Positions 1 to 6,278 of a stretch of DNA of 8,765 nt are shown here, in pieces. The DNA comes from an uncultured Collinsella sp. (GTDB lineage: Bacteria; Actinomycetota; Coriobacteriia; Coriobacteriales; Coriobacteriaceae): NCBI GenBank assembly GCA_905197585.1, contig CAJJZO010000067.1, forward strand, positions 1 to 8,765. The letters are read 5' to 3'. Made by a program: the position numbers and the translations under genes. The first letter of the stretch is position 1, and each line of letters begins with the position of its first letter. The notes below the pieces were generated by a model, which did no database searches, was not told the DNA's origin, and worked only from the letters and a program-made list of their open reading frames with translations.

Positions 1-395
1 CAGATACCGATGATACCGATGCGCTCCGGGTCAACATTCTCCTGCACGGAAAGGAAGTCCACCGCTGCGCAGAAGTCCTCGGTGTTGATGTCCGGCGATG
101 CTACATAGCGGGGTGTACCACCGCTCTCGCCAGTGTAGGACGGATCGAAGGCAATCGTCAAGAATCCAAGCTCCGCCATTTTCTGCGCATACAGACCGGA
201 GGACTGCTCCTTTACCGCACCGAACGGACCGCTGACGGCAATGGCGGGCAGCTTGCCCTCTGTGCCCCTCGGCGTGTACATATCCGCCGCCAGTGTGATG
301 CCGTAGCGGTTGTGAAAGGTTACTTTCTTGTGATCCACCTTGTCGATTTTCGGGAACACCTTGTCCCATTCCTGTGTCAGATTCAGTTTTTCCAT
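1..395 (-). CDS. alpha/beta hydrolase, N-terminal 131 codons (cut by window edge)
   Basis: This is the N-terminal part of a single-domain cytoplasmic alpha/beta hydrolase of the dienelactone-hydrolase / acetyl-xylan-esterase-like group; no signal peptide is visible. The translation begins MEKLNLTQEWDKVFPKID and shows the family pattern: a strand with RYGITLAADMYTP, an oxyanion-side turn SGPFGAVKEQ, then AFDPSYTGESGG and the pre-nucleophile segment ERIGIIGI. The window ends just before the G-x-S/C-x-G nucleophile elbow, so the catalytic residue cannot be seen. ATG at 395-393 is preceded by AGGAGG, which overlaps the TAG stop of the upstream gene. Only 11 nt separate the two genes, so they are probably translationally coupled. 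The substrate is unknown. Relatives often sit beside carboxymuconolactone-decarboxylase-like genes in aldehyde- or quinone-stress operons, which matches the neighbour here. The family call is firm; the specific activity is not. Confidence 0.85.
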   Translation of the reverse strand, partial: MEKLNLTQEWDKVFPKIDKVDHKKVTFHNRYGITLAADMYTPRGTEGKLPAIAVSGPFGAVKEQSSGLYAQKMAELGFLTIAFDPSYTGESGGTPRYVASPDINTEDFCAAVDFLSVQENVDPERIGIIGI

Positions 396-406
396 ATTCA
401 GACCTC

Positions 407-1162
407 CTAGCCTGTTGCCTTAAAATATACTGTGTTGTCCACGGCTTCCAACCATTCATTGGAGGTTTCCTCCCCCGGAACCTCTACCGCCAGATGAGAG
501 AACCAGCTATCCGGCGCAGCACCGTGCCAGTGCTTGACTCCCACAGGGATATTTACTACATCGCCGGGGCGCAGCTCCTGTGCCGGTTTGCCCCATTCCT
601 GGTAAAACCCTCGACCAGCCACGCAGACGAGAATCTGTCCGCCACCGCTTTTGGCGTGATGGACGTGCCAGTTGTTGCGGCAGCCGGGCTCGAACGTCAC
701 GTTGTAGACGCCGACCTGCTCGGTGGAAAGGGGCGCGAGGTAGCTTTGCCCGATAAAGTACTTCGCAAATGCGTCGTTGGGGGCACCGATGGGAAAGGCC
801 ATCTCGTTTTGATGCTCAGCTCTTGCATCAGCGGCATCGTCATCTGCCCAGACCTCCCTCGCCATGCGGAAGGCCGCCCATGCCTTGGGCCATCCCGCGT
901 AAAACGCCGCGTGCGTAAGGATTTCCGCTATCTCCGTCCTGGTCACTCCATTGTTCTTTGCGGACATCAGATGATATTGGAACGAAGAGTCCGTCAGCCC
1001 CTGCGCCATCAGGGCCACAACCGTCACCACGCTGCGGTCTCGAAGGGAAAGCCCGTCTTCTCGGCTCCACACCTCGCCGAACAGCACATCGTCATTGAGC
1101 TGTGCGAATTTGGGGGCAAAGTCCCCCAGGGCATCTCTACCTGCCGTCTGTTTAATTGCCAT
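407..1162 (-). CDS. carboxymuconolactone decarboxylase-like / cupin fusion protein
   Basis: This 251-residue cytoplasmic protein has two domains. Residues about 27-105 form an alkylhydroperoxidase-D/carboxymuconolactone decarboxylase-like helical domain with the signatures LRDRSVVTVVAL and GVTRTEIAEILTHAAFYAGWP. It lacks the CxxC or CxxH redox cysteine; the equivalent spot reads FQYHL (His64). This argues against peroxidase activity. Residues about 145-235 form a cupin barrel with metal-type ligands in WHVHHAKSGGGQ (His166, His168; the usual motif-1 Glu appears replaced by Gln176) and a second motif IPVGVKHWHG (His211). The fusion is common in gut bacteria and its substrate is usually unassigned. 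The start is supported by AGGAGG 9 nt upstream. It is the first intact gene of a leftward operon with the hydrolase, and lies opposite a merR gene, as the AdhR-regulated carboxymuconolactone-decarboxylase-like gene yraC does in Bacillus subtilis (recalled). Confidence 0.88.
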   Translation of the reverse strand: MAIKQTAGRDALGDFAPKFAQLNDDVLFGEVWSREDGLSLRDRSVVTVVALMAQGLTDSSFQYHLMSAKNNGVTRTEIAEILTHAAFYAGWPKAWAAFRMAREVWADDDAADARAEHQNEMAFPIGAPNDAFAKYFIGQSYLAPLSTEQVGVYNVTFEPGCRNNWHVHHAKSGGGQILVCVAGRGFYQEWGKPAQELRPGDVVNIPVGVKHWHGAAPDSWFSHLAVEVPGEETSNEWLEAVDNTVYFKATG

Positions 1163-1184
1163 GATCGATTTCCTCCTGTCGATG

Positions 1185-1200
1185 GTTTTGAGTGCAAAAC
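1185..1200. promoter_or_regulatory. small perfect inverted repeat just upstream of the cupin-fusion RBS
   Basis: GTTTTG-AGTG-CAAAAC is a 6-bp perfect dyad with a 4-nt centre. It ends a few bases before the AGGAGG of the CMD/cupin gene. It could be an operator or a short mRNA hairpin in the leader. No function can be shown from sequence alone. Confidence 0.35.
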
Positions 1201-1207
1201 TACTTCC

Positions 1208-1224
1208 GCGCAGCTAAGCCGCGC
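1208..1224 (-). terminator. GC hairpin after the flavodoxin-like stump; weak terminator or attenuator
   Basis: On the minus strand GCGCGGC-TTA-GCTGCGC forms a 7-bp stem (one G-U pair) directly after the TAG stop of the oxidoreductase stump. It is followed about 10 nt later by a short TTTT. The U-tract is poor, so it may only attenuate read-through into the CMD/cupin gene. Confidence 0.35.
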
Positions 1225-1329
1225 CTAGACTCCCATGCCCATTCGTTGCGCCTGCTCAAGAGCGGGATGCCCGGCGATTTCGCCCACGCCGTTCACGCCG
1301 CCGGCAAATACCGTTCCGACAAGCGTGCG
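1225..1329 (-). pseudogene. C-terminal stump of a flavodoxin-like NAD(P)H-dependent oxidoreductase
   Basis: A leftward reading frame of 34 codons ends at TAG 1227-1225. It contains LVGTVFAGGVNGVGEIAG and then HPALEQAQRMGMGV. This resembles the closing segment of flavodoxin-fold NADPH-dependent FMN reductases, where a glycine-rich strand is followed by a 'GxPALxxAxxxG' helix. No start codon, FMN-binding loop or N-terminal domain is present, and an in-frame stop lies upstream within the regulator operator. The likely history is an internal deletion that joined the promoter to the last codons of the gene. The stump lies between the MerR-type promoter and the CMD/cupin gene, so it probably was the first gene of that operon. 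The family assignment rests on a short match, so it is moderate only. Confidence 0.5.
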
Positions 1330-1376
1330 CCTTTGGCGAAAATCCCTTGCGCTCCCGATTTGTATTGACGAGAATG

Positions 1377-1407
1377 AAGGTAATGCCTAAACCTAACTTT
1401 AGGTCAA
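1377..1407 (-). promoter_or_regulatory. MerR-type promoter/operator (19-bp spacer) for the leftward operon
   Basis: On the minus strand, TTGACC (1407-1402) is followed by a 19-bp spacer and TACCTT (1382-1377). The long spacer is the hallmark of promoters activated by MerR-family proteins. The spacer carries two overlapping dyads: CCTAAA-N6-TTTAGG (1386-1403) and ACCTAA-CT-TTAGGT (1391-1404). It lies about 35 bp upstream of the merR start codon on the other strand, so one site could serve both activation of the operon and autoregulation. The -10 match is poor (3 of 6), as is usual for this class. Inference: the adjacent MerR protein binds here. Confidence 0.65.
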
Positions 1408-1438
1408 GGAGTAAATTCGAGATTCGTCCGGAGGGACC

Positions 1439-1879
1439 ATGTACACAATCGGACAGGTGGCGGAGATGTTCGGTCTGCCCGTTTCCACGCTGCGTTATTA
1501 CGATAAGCAGGGATTGTTCCCGGGGCTGGAGCGGACGTCCGGCATTCGCCGATTCGGCGATACGGAACTCGAGGCGCTTCGGGTCATCGAATGCCTGAAG
1601 AAGGCTGGGATGGAGATCAAAGACATCCGGCTGTTCATGGAATGGTGTGCGGAGGGCCCATCAACATATCCCAAGCGCAAGGCCATGTTCGAGGAGCGAA
1701 AGGCCCACATGGAGTCGGAGATTGCGAAGATGAACCGCGCGCTGGACATGTTGAAGTTCAAATGCTGGTACTACGAGCAGGCGATCCAAGATGGCAACGA
1801 GGATAGAGTGAAGGCGCTGATCCCCGACGATTTGCCGGAAGAGATCAAAGATACCTACGATAACGCCCACGCTCAATAA
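1439..1879 (+). CDS. MerR-family regulator, AdhR/NmlR-like (aldehyde/electrophile sensor type)
   Basis: This 146-residue DNA-binding activator has a winged helix-turn-helix at residues 1-70 (YTIGQVAEMFGLPVSTLRYYDKQG, then RRFGDTELEALRVIECLKKAG) and a dimerisation coiled coil at about 77-118. Cysteines are at 52, 70 and 109. Cys52 lies at the position recalled as the redox/aldehyde-reactive cysteine of Bacillus subtilis AdhR, and the motif IECLKKAGM is typical of that subgroup. There is no C-terminal metal-binding cysteine loop, so a metal-sensing role is unlikely. ATG 1439 follows GGAGG with a 4-nt spacer. It is transcribed divergently from the CMD/cupin-hydrolase operon, with a MerR-type 19-bp-spacer promoter between. 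The most likely role is activation of that operon, and perhaps of itself, in response to reactive carbonyls. The family call is firm; the ligand is inferred. Confidence 0.85.
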   Translation: MYTIGQVAEMFGLPVSTLRYYDKQGLFPGLERTSGIRRFGDTELEALRVIECLKKAGMEIKDIRLFMEWCAEGPSTYPKRKAMFEERKAHMESEIAKMNRALDMLKFKCWYYEQAIQDGNEDRVKALIPDDLPEEIKDTYDNAHAQ

Positions 1880-1942
1880 TGCCGCCCGATGCTCAAGGGG
1901 CTTTGGCAAAGAGTCGTTTTAGGCAGACATGCAAAAAGAAAG

Positions 1943-1974
1943 CCTCCGAACCAGAAGGTTCGGAGGTTGTTATT
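1943..1974. terminator. bidirectional Rho-independent terminator between merR and lysR
   Basis: CCTCCGAACC-AGAA-GGTTCGGAGG forms a perfect 10-bp stem with a tetraloop. It is followed by TTGTTATT on the plus strand. The A-rich run before it (1932-1941) gives CTTTCTTTTT on the minus strand. It lies between the converging merR and lysR genes and can serve both. Confidence 0.88.
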
Positions 1975-2016
1975 CCCGTTGTCCCCATAGACATAAGCGC
2001 ATCTGCTCGCGACTGC

Positions 2017-2916
2017 CTATCGATGCTCTGCCTCGAGCGCGGCAGACACCGCATCGAGGAACTCCCGCACATGGTCGGCGGGGTGCGGCGAATGAAGCAG
2101 CCCGTAAGACACGAGACAGTCCCAATCGGTAGGGACGGTTTTGAGCATGGGGTGGACGTTGGCCCACAACGGCAGCGTCGCAAGCGCGAGGTCCTCGTTC
2201 GCGCCGCGATTGAACACCTCCACCCGATATTGCGGGAAGTCTACGAGCGCGATTTGAGGATGATGCAAGAGTATCTCGTCGCGCACGCGGTCGATTTCGG
2301 CGTTCCAGCCCCGGCGTATAAGCATAAGACTGTGATTGTGGAGGTCGTCGAATGTGACGATGTCGCGTTTGGCGAGTTCGCTGTCGACGGGAACGGCGCA
2401 CCAGAGCGGCTCGCGCGAAAGCTCGAGGCCCAGGCACCCGCGCTCTTTAAGAAAGGCATCGTCGAAAATCCCCACCACGATATCCATGTCTTGCCCGAGG
2501 TTCGCCAAACCGCGCGCCGCCGAGGGTGTGTTTTCAAACGTGACCACCTGAAGGCTCATGCCAGGGCAACGTTCCTTCACCTTCGGCCACAGCTTCGTGA
2601 GCGGCGTGCTGGGCGTCATGAGCGACACTCCCACGCGGATGATGCGCTTCTCTCCACGCTCGGCGACGCGGGCGCGTGCGATTGATTCTTGAGAGTACTG
2701 CACGATATGGCGGGCGTCGGCGAGCAGCGACCTGCCTGCTCGCGTAAGCGAAAGCCCCTGATGCGATCGGTGGAACAGCGTAAGGCCTAGCCGCGACTCC
2801 AGCAGGTTCATCTGCTTGATGACGGCCGTGGGCGTGATGAAGGACTCTTGTGCCGCTTTGGAGAAGCTGCCCGCCTCCGCCACGCGGATGAAAGTGTCAA
2901 GCTGTGGGTTGTACAT
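2017..2916 (-). CDS. LysR-family transcriptional regulator
   Basis: This LysR-type regulator has the normal family length (299 residues from the chosen start). The N-terminal winged HTH (residues about 1-60) carries LDTFIRVAEAGSFSKAAQ, then TPTAVIKQMNLLESRLGLTLF and LTRAGRSLL. It is followed by a linker helix and a periplasmic-binding-protein-like effector domain (about 88-290). I chose ATG 2916-2914 because AGGAGG lies 4 nt before it; a start 15 nt further upstream (2931) would place that ribosome site inside the gene. It diverges from the first aldo/keto reductase, with 143 bp between start codons holding an ATAT-N11-ATAT site. This is the standard layout for a LysR activator of its divergent neighbour. 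The effector is unknown; an aldehyde, ketone or aromatic acid would fit the target genes. A bidirectional terminator lies past its stop. Confidence 0.92.
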   Translation of the reverse strand: MYNPQLDTFIRVAEAGSFSKAAQESFITPTAVIKQMNLLESRLGLTLFHRSHQGLSLTRAGRSLLADARHIVQYSQESIARARVAERGEKRIIRVGVSLMTPSTPLTKLWPKVKERCPGMSLQVVTFENTPSAARGLANLGQDMDIVVGIFDDAFLKERGCLGLELSREPLWCAVPVDSELAKRDIVTFDDLHNHSLMLIRRGWNAEIDRVRDEILLHHPQIALVDFPQYRVEVFNRGANEDLALATLPLWANVHPMLKTVPTDWDCLVSYGLLHSPHPADHVREFLDAVSAALEAEHR

Positions 2917-2945
2917 CGATCCTCCTGTCACGCATTATGTGCCGT

Positions 2946-2964
2946 ATATACCCCATGGTTATAT
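2946..2964. promoter_or_regulatory. LysR-box candidate, ATAT-N11-ATAT
   Basis: The 19-bp site has ATAT at 2946-2949 and 2961-2964 with 11 bp between. This fits the T-N11-A dyad typical of LysR-type regulators. It lies 30 bp from the lysR start and 95 bp from the divergent aldo/keto reductase start, where a recognition site serving autoregulation and activation is expected. Binding is inferred. Confidence 0.6.
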
Positions 2965-3005
2965 CCATCATTCCAACGTGAACTTCTCGCACGTCAGTAA
3001 ACGCC

Positions 3006-3033
3006 GTAGCCTTGTATTCGTAGCCTTGTATTC
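3006..3033. repeat. perfect tandem 14-bp direct repeat upstream of the first aldo/keto reductase
   Basis: GTAGCCTTGTATTC occurs twice back to back (3006-3019 and 3020-3033), ending 26 nt before the AKR start codon. The period of 14 is not a multiple of the helical turn. It may be a recent slippage duplication in the promoter or leader, or a paired regulator half-site. No clean -10/-35 pair is obvious in this segment. Confidence 0.8.
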
Positions 3034-3059
3034 GAAGAGTCACCATTAAGGAGGAGACC

Positions 3060-3908
3060 ATGGAGTATCTGAAGCTCAACAACGACGTAGAGATGCCCAT
3101 CGAAGGTTTGGGCACCTTCCTCATGACCCCGGCCGAAGCCGAGGCGGCCGCAACCGCCGCGCTCGCGGCTGGCTACGAGCACATCGACACCGCCAACGCC
3201 TACATGAACGAGCGCGCCGTAGGCCGTGCCATCGCCAAGAGCGGCATCGCGCGCGACAAGATCTTCGTCTCCACCAAGCTTTGGCCGAGCGTCTACGACG
3301 CGGGCATGTCGGCGGTGGACGCCACGCTCCAGCGCCTGGGGCTCGACTACGTCGACATGCTCATCCTGCACCAGCCGGTAGGCGACTACCTGGCCGCGTG
3401 GCGCACGATGGAGGAGACGTACCGCGCGGGCAAGGTGCGCGCCCTCGGCCTCTCCAACTTCCCGCAAGACAAGATCGCCGAGGTCATCGAGGTTGCCGAC
3501 ATCAAGCCGCAGCTCGTGACCGTTGAGTGCCACCCCTACCACGCCCAGCGCGACCTGCGCGCCTACCTCGCGCCGTACGGCACGGTGATCGAGGCGTGGT
3601 ACCCGCTCGGCCACGGCGACAAAGGTCTTCTGGAGGAGCCCGTCTTCGTCACTCTCGCCGAGAAGTACGGCAAGACCCCGGCCCAGGTGATCCTGCGCTG
3701 GCACGTGCAGATGGGCACCTCCATCATCCCCGGCTCCAAGAACCCCGCCCACATCGCCGACAACGCGAACATCTTCGACTTCTCCCTCACCGAAGACGAG
3801 ATGGCCGAGATTGCCAAGCTCGACGGGACCATGACCTACTACACCGCCGCTGAGGAAGCACTCGAGGGCTACCTGGCCATGCGCCCCGATTTCGACGCGC
3901 AGGAGTAG
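3060..3908 (+). CDS. aldo/keto reductase (first copy), LysR-adjacent
   Basis: This 282-residue cytoplasmic (alpha/beta)8-barrel oxidoreductase reduces aldehydes or ketones with NAD(P)H. The catalytic tetrad is visible: Asp43 (YEHIDTANAY), Tyr48, Lys73 (VSTKLW) and His104 (LILHQP). The C-terminal cofactor segment normally reads IPKS...R but here is IPGSKNPAHI (residues 223-232). The Lys and Arg that contact the NADPH 2'-phosphate in many members are replaced by Gly and His, so cofactor preference could be shifted towards NADH (inference). ATG 3060 is preceded by AAGGAGG with a 5-nt spacer. It is divergent from lysR and probably its target. A flavodoxin remnant lies 14 nt downstream, so the original operon likely also carried a flavodoxin. 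It is clearly diverged from the second AKR in this window, so it is not a recent duplicate. Confidence 0.95.
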   Translation: MEYLKLNNDVEMPIEGLGTFLMTPAEAEAAATAALAAGYEHIDTANAYMNERAVGRAIAKSGIARDKIFVSTKLWPSVYDAGMSAVDATLQRLGLDYVDMLILHQPVGDYLAAWRTMEETYRAGKVRALGLSNFPQDKIAEVIEVADIKPQLVTVECHPYHAQRDLRAYLAPYGTVIEAWYPLGHGDKGLLEEPVFVTLAEKYGKTPAQVILRWHVQMGTSIIPGSKNPAHIADNANIFDFSLTEDEMAEIAKLDGTMTYYTAAEEALEGYLAMRPDFDAQE

Positions 3909-3922
3909 CGCTCACACGATAA

Positions 3923-4114
3923 CGGACCAACCAAGCCGCCGCCGAGGACCAGTCGACTGTCGAGGACGAGCCCGCCGCAGTGCCCGCTGCAGACGGCAAC
4001 GTCCTCGTGGCCTACTACTCGGCACAGGGCCACACCGCTGTCGTAGCTCAGGCCATCGACGACGAGCTCGGCGCCGATCTCTTTGAGGTGACGCCTAGAA
4101 CCCGCGGGTTATAA
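3923..4114 (+). pseudogene. flavodoxin fragment, broken at both ends
   Basis: An open frame of 63 codons without any ATG follows an in-frame TAA at 3920-3922. It starts with an Ala/Glu/Asp/Pro-rich linker. The N-terminal flavodoxin strand and FMN phosphate loop follow, as VLVAYYSAQGHT, then AVVAQAIDDELGADLFEVTP. The match stops at about 4096, and the frame ends at TAA 4112-4114 inside a palindrome. Flavodoxins of this type in anaerobic gut actinobacteria are often lipid-anchored: signal peptide, low-complexity linker, flavodoxin domain. Here the export signal with its cysteine and about two thirds of the domain are missing, so no functional protein is expected. It sits 14 nt after the aldo/keto reductase, suggesting it was once its operon partner. 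Confidence 0.7.
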
Positions 4115-4145
4115 CCCTGTGCGCACCCCCGCGTTATAGAACCCT
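4099..4145. promoter_or_regulatory. cluster of overlapping palindromes upstream of the second aldo/keto reductase
   Basis: AACCCGCGGGTT (4099-4110) and GGGTTATAACCC (4106-4117) are perfect 12-bp palindromes sharing the GGGTT arm. GTGCGCAC (4119-4126) is a further 8-bp palindrome. The block ACCCGCGGGTTATAACCCT is then repeated imperfectly as ACCCCCGCGTTATAGAACCC (4125-4144). It ends about 75 bp before the AKR start. This looks like tandem operator sites, possibly overlapping -10-like TTATAA/TTATAG elements. The cognate regulator is not identifiable. Confidence 0.5.
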
Positions 4146-4219
4146 CACCAACGGAAACTTCCGCCGGCGCGGCGCCCCTCGTATGGTGGATACGTCAAGT
4201 TGCGAGAAAGGAAGGCACC

Positions 4220-5071
4220 ATGGACTACATCACCTTGAACAACGGCGTCAGGATGCCGCAGCTCGGCTTCGGCGTGTATCAGATCCCGGACGCCGCGGAA
4301 TGCCAGCGCGCCGTGGAGGACACGCTCTCGGTCGGCTACCGGCTGCTCGACACGGCCGCGAGCTACGGCAACGAAGAAGCGGTCGGGGCCGCCATTCGTG
4401 CGAGCGGCCTGCCGCGCGACGAGGTGTTCGTGACGACCAAGCTGTGGATGTCGGATGTGAGCTACGAGGGGGCCAAGCGCGGCTTCGACGCGTCGCTCAA
4501 GCGGCTGGGACTCGACTACGTCGACCTCTACCTCATCCATCAGCCGTTCGGCGACGTCTTCGGCGCGTGGCGCGCCATGGAGGAGCTCTACGAGCAGGGC
4601 GTTATCCGCGCCATAGGTACAGCTAACTTCTACCCCGATCACCTCGCAAACCTCATCTCGTTCAACCGCATCGCCCCCGCCGTGAACCAAGTCGAGTGCA
4701 ACGTGTTCTTCCAGCAGCGCGAGGCGCAGGAGTACATGGCCGGAAAGGAGGTGGCCATGGAGGGCTGGGCGCCCTTTGCGGAGGGCAGAAACGACCTCTT
4801 CCGCAACGAGGTCCTCGCTCGCATCGGCGAGGCGCACGGCAAGACGGTCGCCCAGGTCGTGTTGCGCTGGCTGCTGCAGCGCGGTGTGGTCTGCATCCCT
4901 AAGAGCACGCACCGCGATCGCATGGAGCAAAACTTCGACGTCTTCGACTTCGCGCTGGGCGACGACGAGATGGTCGCCATCGCCGCGCTCGACACCGGGC
5001 GCAGCGCGTTCTTCGACCACCACGACCCCGCCACCATCGAATGGATGTCCGGGCTCGTGCGCAACGTGTAG
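4220..5071 (+). CDS. aldo/keto reductase (second copy), operon with alcohol dehydrogenase
   Basis: This 283-residue cytoplasmic aldo/keto reductase resembles the AKR5-type 2,5-diketo-D-gluconate/methylglyoxal reductase group. The full tetrad is visible: Asp44 ([13 protein letters not shown]), Tyr49, Lys74 (VTTKLW) and His107 (YLIHQP). The NADPH-binding segment is canonical, [10 protein letters not shown] (residues 226-235), unlike the altered version in the first AKR here. NADPH dependence is therefore likely. ATG 4220 follows a purine-rich AAGGAAGG. It lies 43 nt upstream of the YqhD-type alcohol dehydrogenase on the same strand, so the two are probably cotranscribed and both act on carbonyl compounds. 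The upstream region carries a cluster of palindromes that may be operator sites. The natural substrate cannot be read from sequence. Confidence 0.95.
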   Translation: MDYITLNNGVRMPQLGFGVYQIPDAAECQRAVEDTLSVGYRLLDTAASYGNEEAVGAAIRASGLPRDEVFVTTKLWMSDVSYEGAKRGFDASLKRLGLDYVDLYLIHQPFGDVFGAWRAMEELYEQGVIRAIGTANFYPDHLANLISFNRIAPAVNQVECNVFFQQREAQEYMAGKEVAMEGWAPFAEGRNDLFRNEVLARIGEAHGKTVAQVVLRWLLQRGVVCIPKSTHRDRMEQNFDVFDFALGDDEMVAIAALDTGRSAFFDHHDPATIEWMSGLVRNV

Positions 5072-5114
5072 ACGAGCGTCAGACCGCACTGATAACTTAC
5101 TAGGAGGAATTGCC

Positions 5115-6278
5115 ATGAACTCATTCACGTACGACTACCCGGTCAGGAACTACTTCGGCGAGGGGGCCATGGACCAGGCACTCGACGCCGAGATGGGTGC
5201 CATGGGCAAGACAGTGATGCTCGCCTACGGCGGAGGTTCGGTCAAGCGAACCGGCGTCTACGGCCACGTGGTCGATAAGCTCACGAGCGCTGGCAAGCGC
5301 GTGGTGGACTTCGGCGGCATCATGCCCAACCCGACCTACGAGAAGTGCCAGGAAGGCGCCGCGCTCGCACGCGAGGAGCAGGTCGACTTCATTCTCGCCG
5401 TCGGCGGCGGGTCGGTCTTCGACTGCTGCAAGGTAGTCTCCGCGCAGGCGATGCTTGACGAGGACATCGAGACGTTCGAGCACGCCGACGGCAAGATGCC
5501 GAGCTCGTTCATCCCCATGGGATGCATCGTTACGCTCTCCGGCACGGGCGCTGAGCAGAACAACGGCGCCGTTATCACCAACGAGGAGACGCACGTGAAG
5601 GGCGCCTATCTGGGGGCGATGCCCATGTGGGCGGCGCTCGACCCGGCGCTCACGCTCACCGTACCGCACGCGCAGTTCATGAGCGGCGCGTTCGACACGC
5701 TCTCGCACTGCATGGAGAGCTATTTCGGTAGCCCGCGCGAACGCAACGTCACCGACGACACCAACCTCGCCATCCAGCGTAACGTCATCCGCAACATGCG
5801 CGTCAACGCGGACGACAATCAGAACCTCGAGGCGCTCAGCGAGCTCGTATACGACTCCGCCATGGCCGAGAACGGCGTGCTCAAGATCGGCAAGTCAACG
5901 GACTTCCAGGCGCACATGATCCAGCACCAGTACGGCGCGTACACCCACACCAACCACGGAATGGGCCTCGCGGTCATCCACCCTGCGCTCTACCGCCACC
6001 TGGCCCCCGAGGCGCCCGCGCAGTTCGCCCGCTGGGCGCGCGAGGTGTGGGGCGTCGACGCCAAGGGCAAAGACGACCTTACGGTGGCGCTGGAGGGCAT
6101 CGACCACCTGCAGACGTTCATCGGCGAGATGGGGCTTCCCACGAGCTTCGCCGAGATGGGCTCCGACGCGTCCGACGAGACGCTGCGCAAGGTTGCGGAC
6201 ACCTGCGTGCTCACCGGCGGCTGCGCCAAGAAACTGGAGCGCAGCGAAGTGTTCCAGATTCTGACCGAGTGCCTCTAG
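5115..6278 (+). CDS. iron/zinc-containing alcohol dehydrogenase, YqhD/butanol-dehydrogenase type
   Basis: This 387-residue cytoplasmic metal-dependent aldehyde reductase of the Fe-ADH family interconverts aldehydes and alcohols. The N-terminal nucleotide-binding half has GGGSVKRTG (residues 39-47) and GGGSVFDCCK (97-106). The C-terminal helical half carries the metal site Asp194 and His198 (FDTLSHCMESYF), His267 and His281 (THTNHGMGLA). These match both the ligand numbers and the length I recall for Escherichia coli YqhD, an NADPH-dependent scavenger of short-chain aldehydes. A longer frame extends upstream into the AKR gene, but AGGAGG at 5102-5107, 7 nt before ATG 5115, fixes the start. It is the second gene of the AKR-ADH pair. 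Its stop codon overlaps the end of a converging integrase remnant (shared CTAG), marking the junction with mobile DNA. NADPH versus NADH use is not certain. Confidence 0.95.
   Translation: MNSFTYDYPVRNYFGEGAMDQALDAEMGAMGKTVMLAYGGGSVKRTGVYGHVVDKLTSAGKRVVDFGGIMPNPTYEKCQEGAALAREEQVDFILAVGGGSVFDCCKVVSAQAMLDEDIETFEHADGKMPSSFIPMGCIVTLSGTGAEQNNGAVITNEETHVKGAYLGAMPMWAALDPALTLTVPHAQFMSGAFDTLSHCMESYFGSPRERNVTDDTNLAIQRNVIRNMRVNADDNQNLEALSELVYDSAMAENGVLKIGKSTDFQAHMIQHQYGAYTHTNHGMGLAVIHPALYRHLAPEAPAQFARWAREVWGVDAKGKDDLTVALEGIDHLQTFIGEMGLPTSFAEMGSDASDETLRKVADTCVLTGGCAKKLERSEVFQILTECL

Noticed and set aside
374..1228. Long rightward open frame opposite the CMD/cupin gene
   Set aside because: It is antisense to a gene with clear domains, has no ribosome site or family pattern, and arises from the GC-rich third-position bias of the real gene.
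1225..4114. The flavodoxin stump at 1225-1329 and the fragment at 3923-4114 as two halves of one split gene
   Set aside because: The fragments are on opposite strands, 2.6 kb apart with intact genes between. The C-terminal stump looks like the NADPH-FMN reductase type and the other like an exported flavodoxin, so two separate decays are more likely.
4776..5114. Upstream extension of the alcohol dehydrogenase frame into the second AKR gene
   Set aside because: The extension is an Arg/Ser-rich out-of-frame reading of the AKR gene; a good AGGAGG stands 7 nt before ATG 5115 and the YqhD-type N-terminus starts there.
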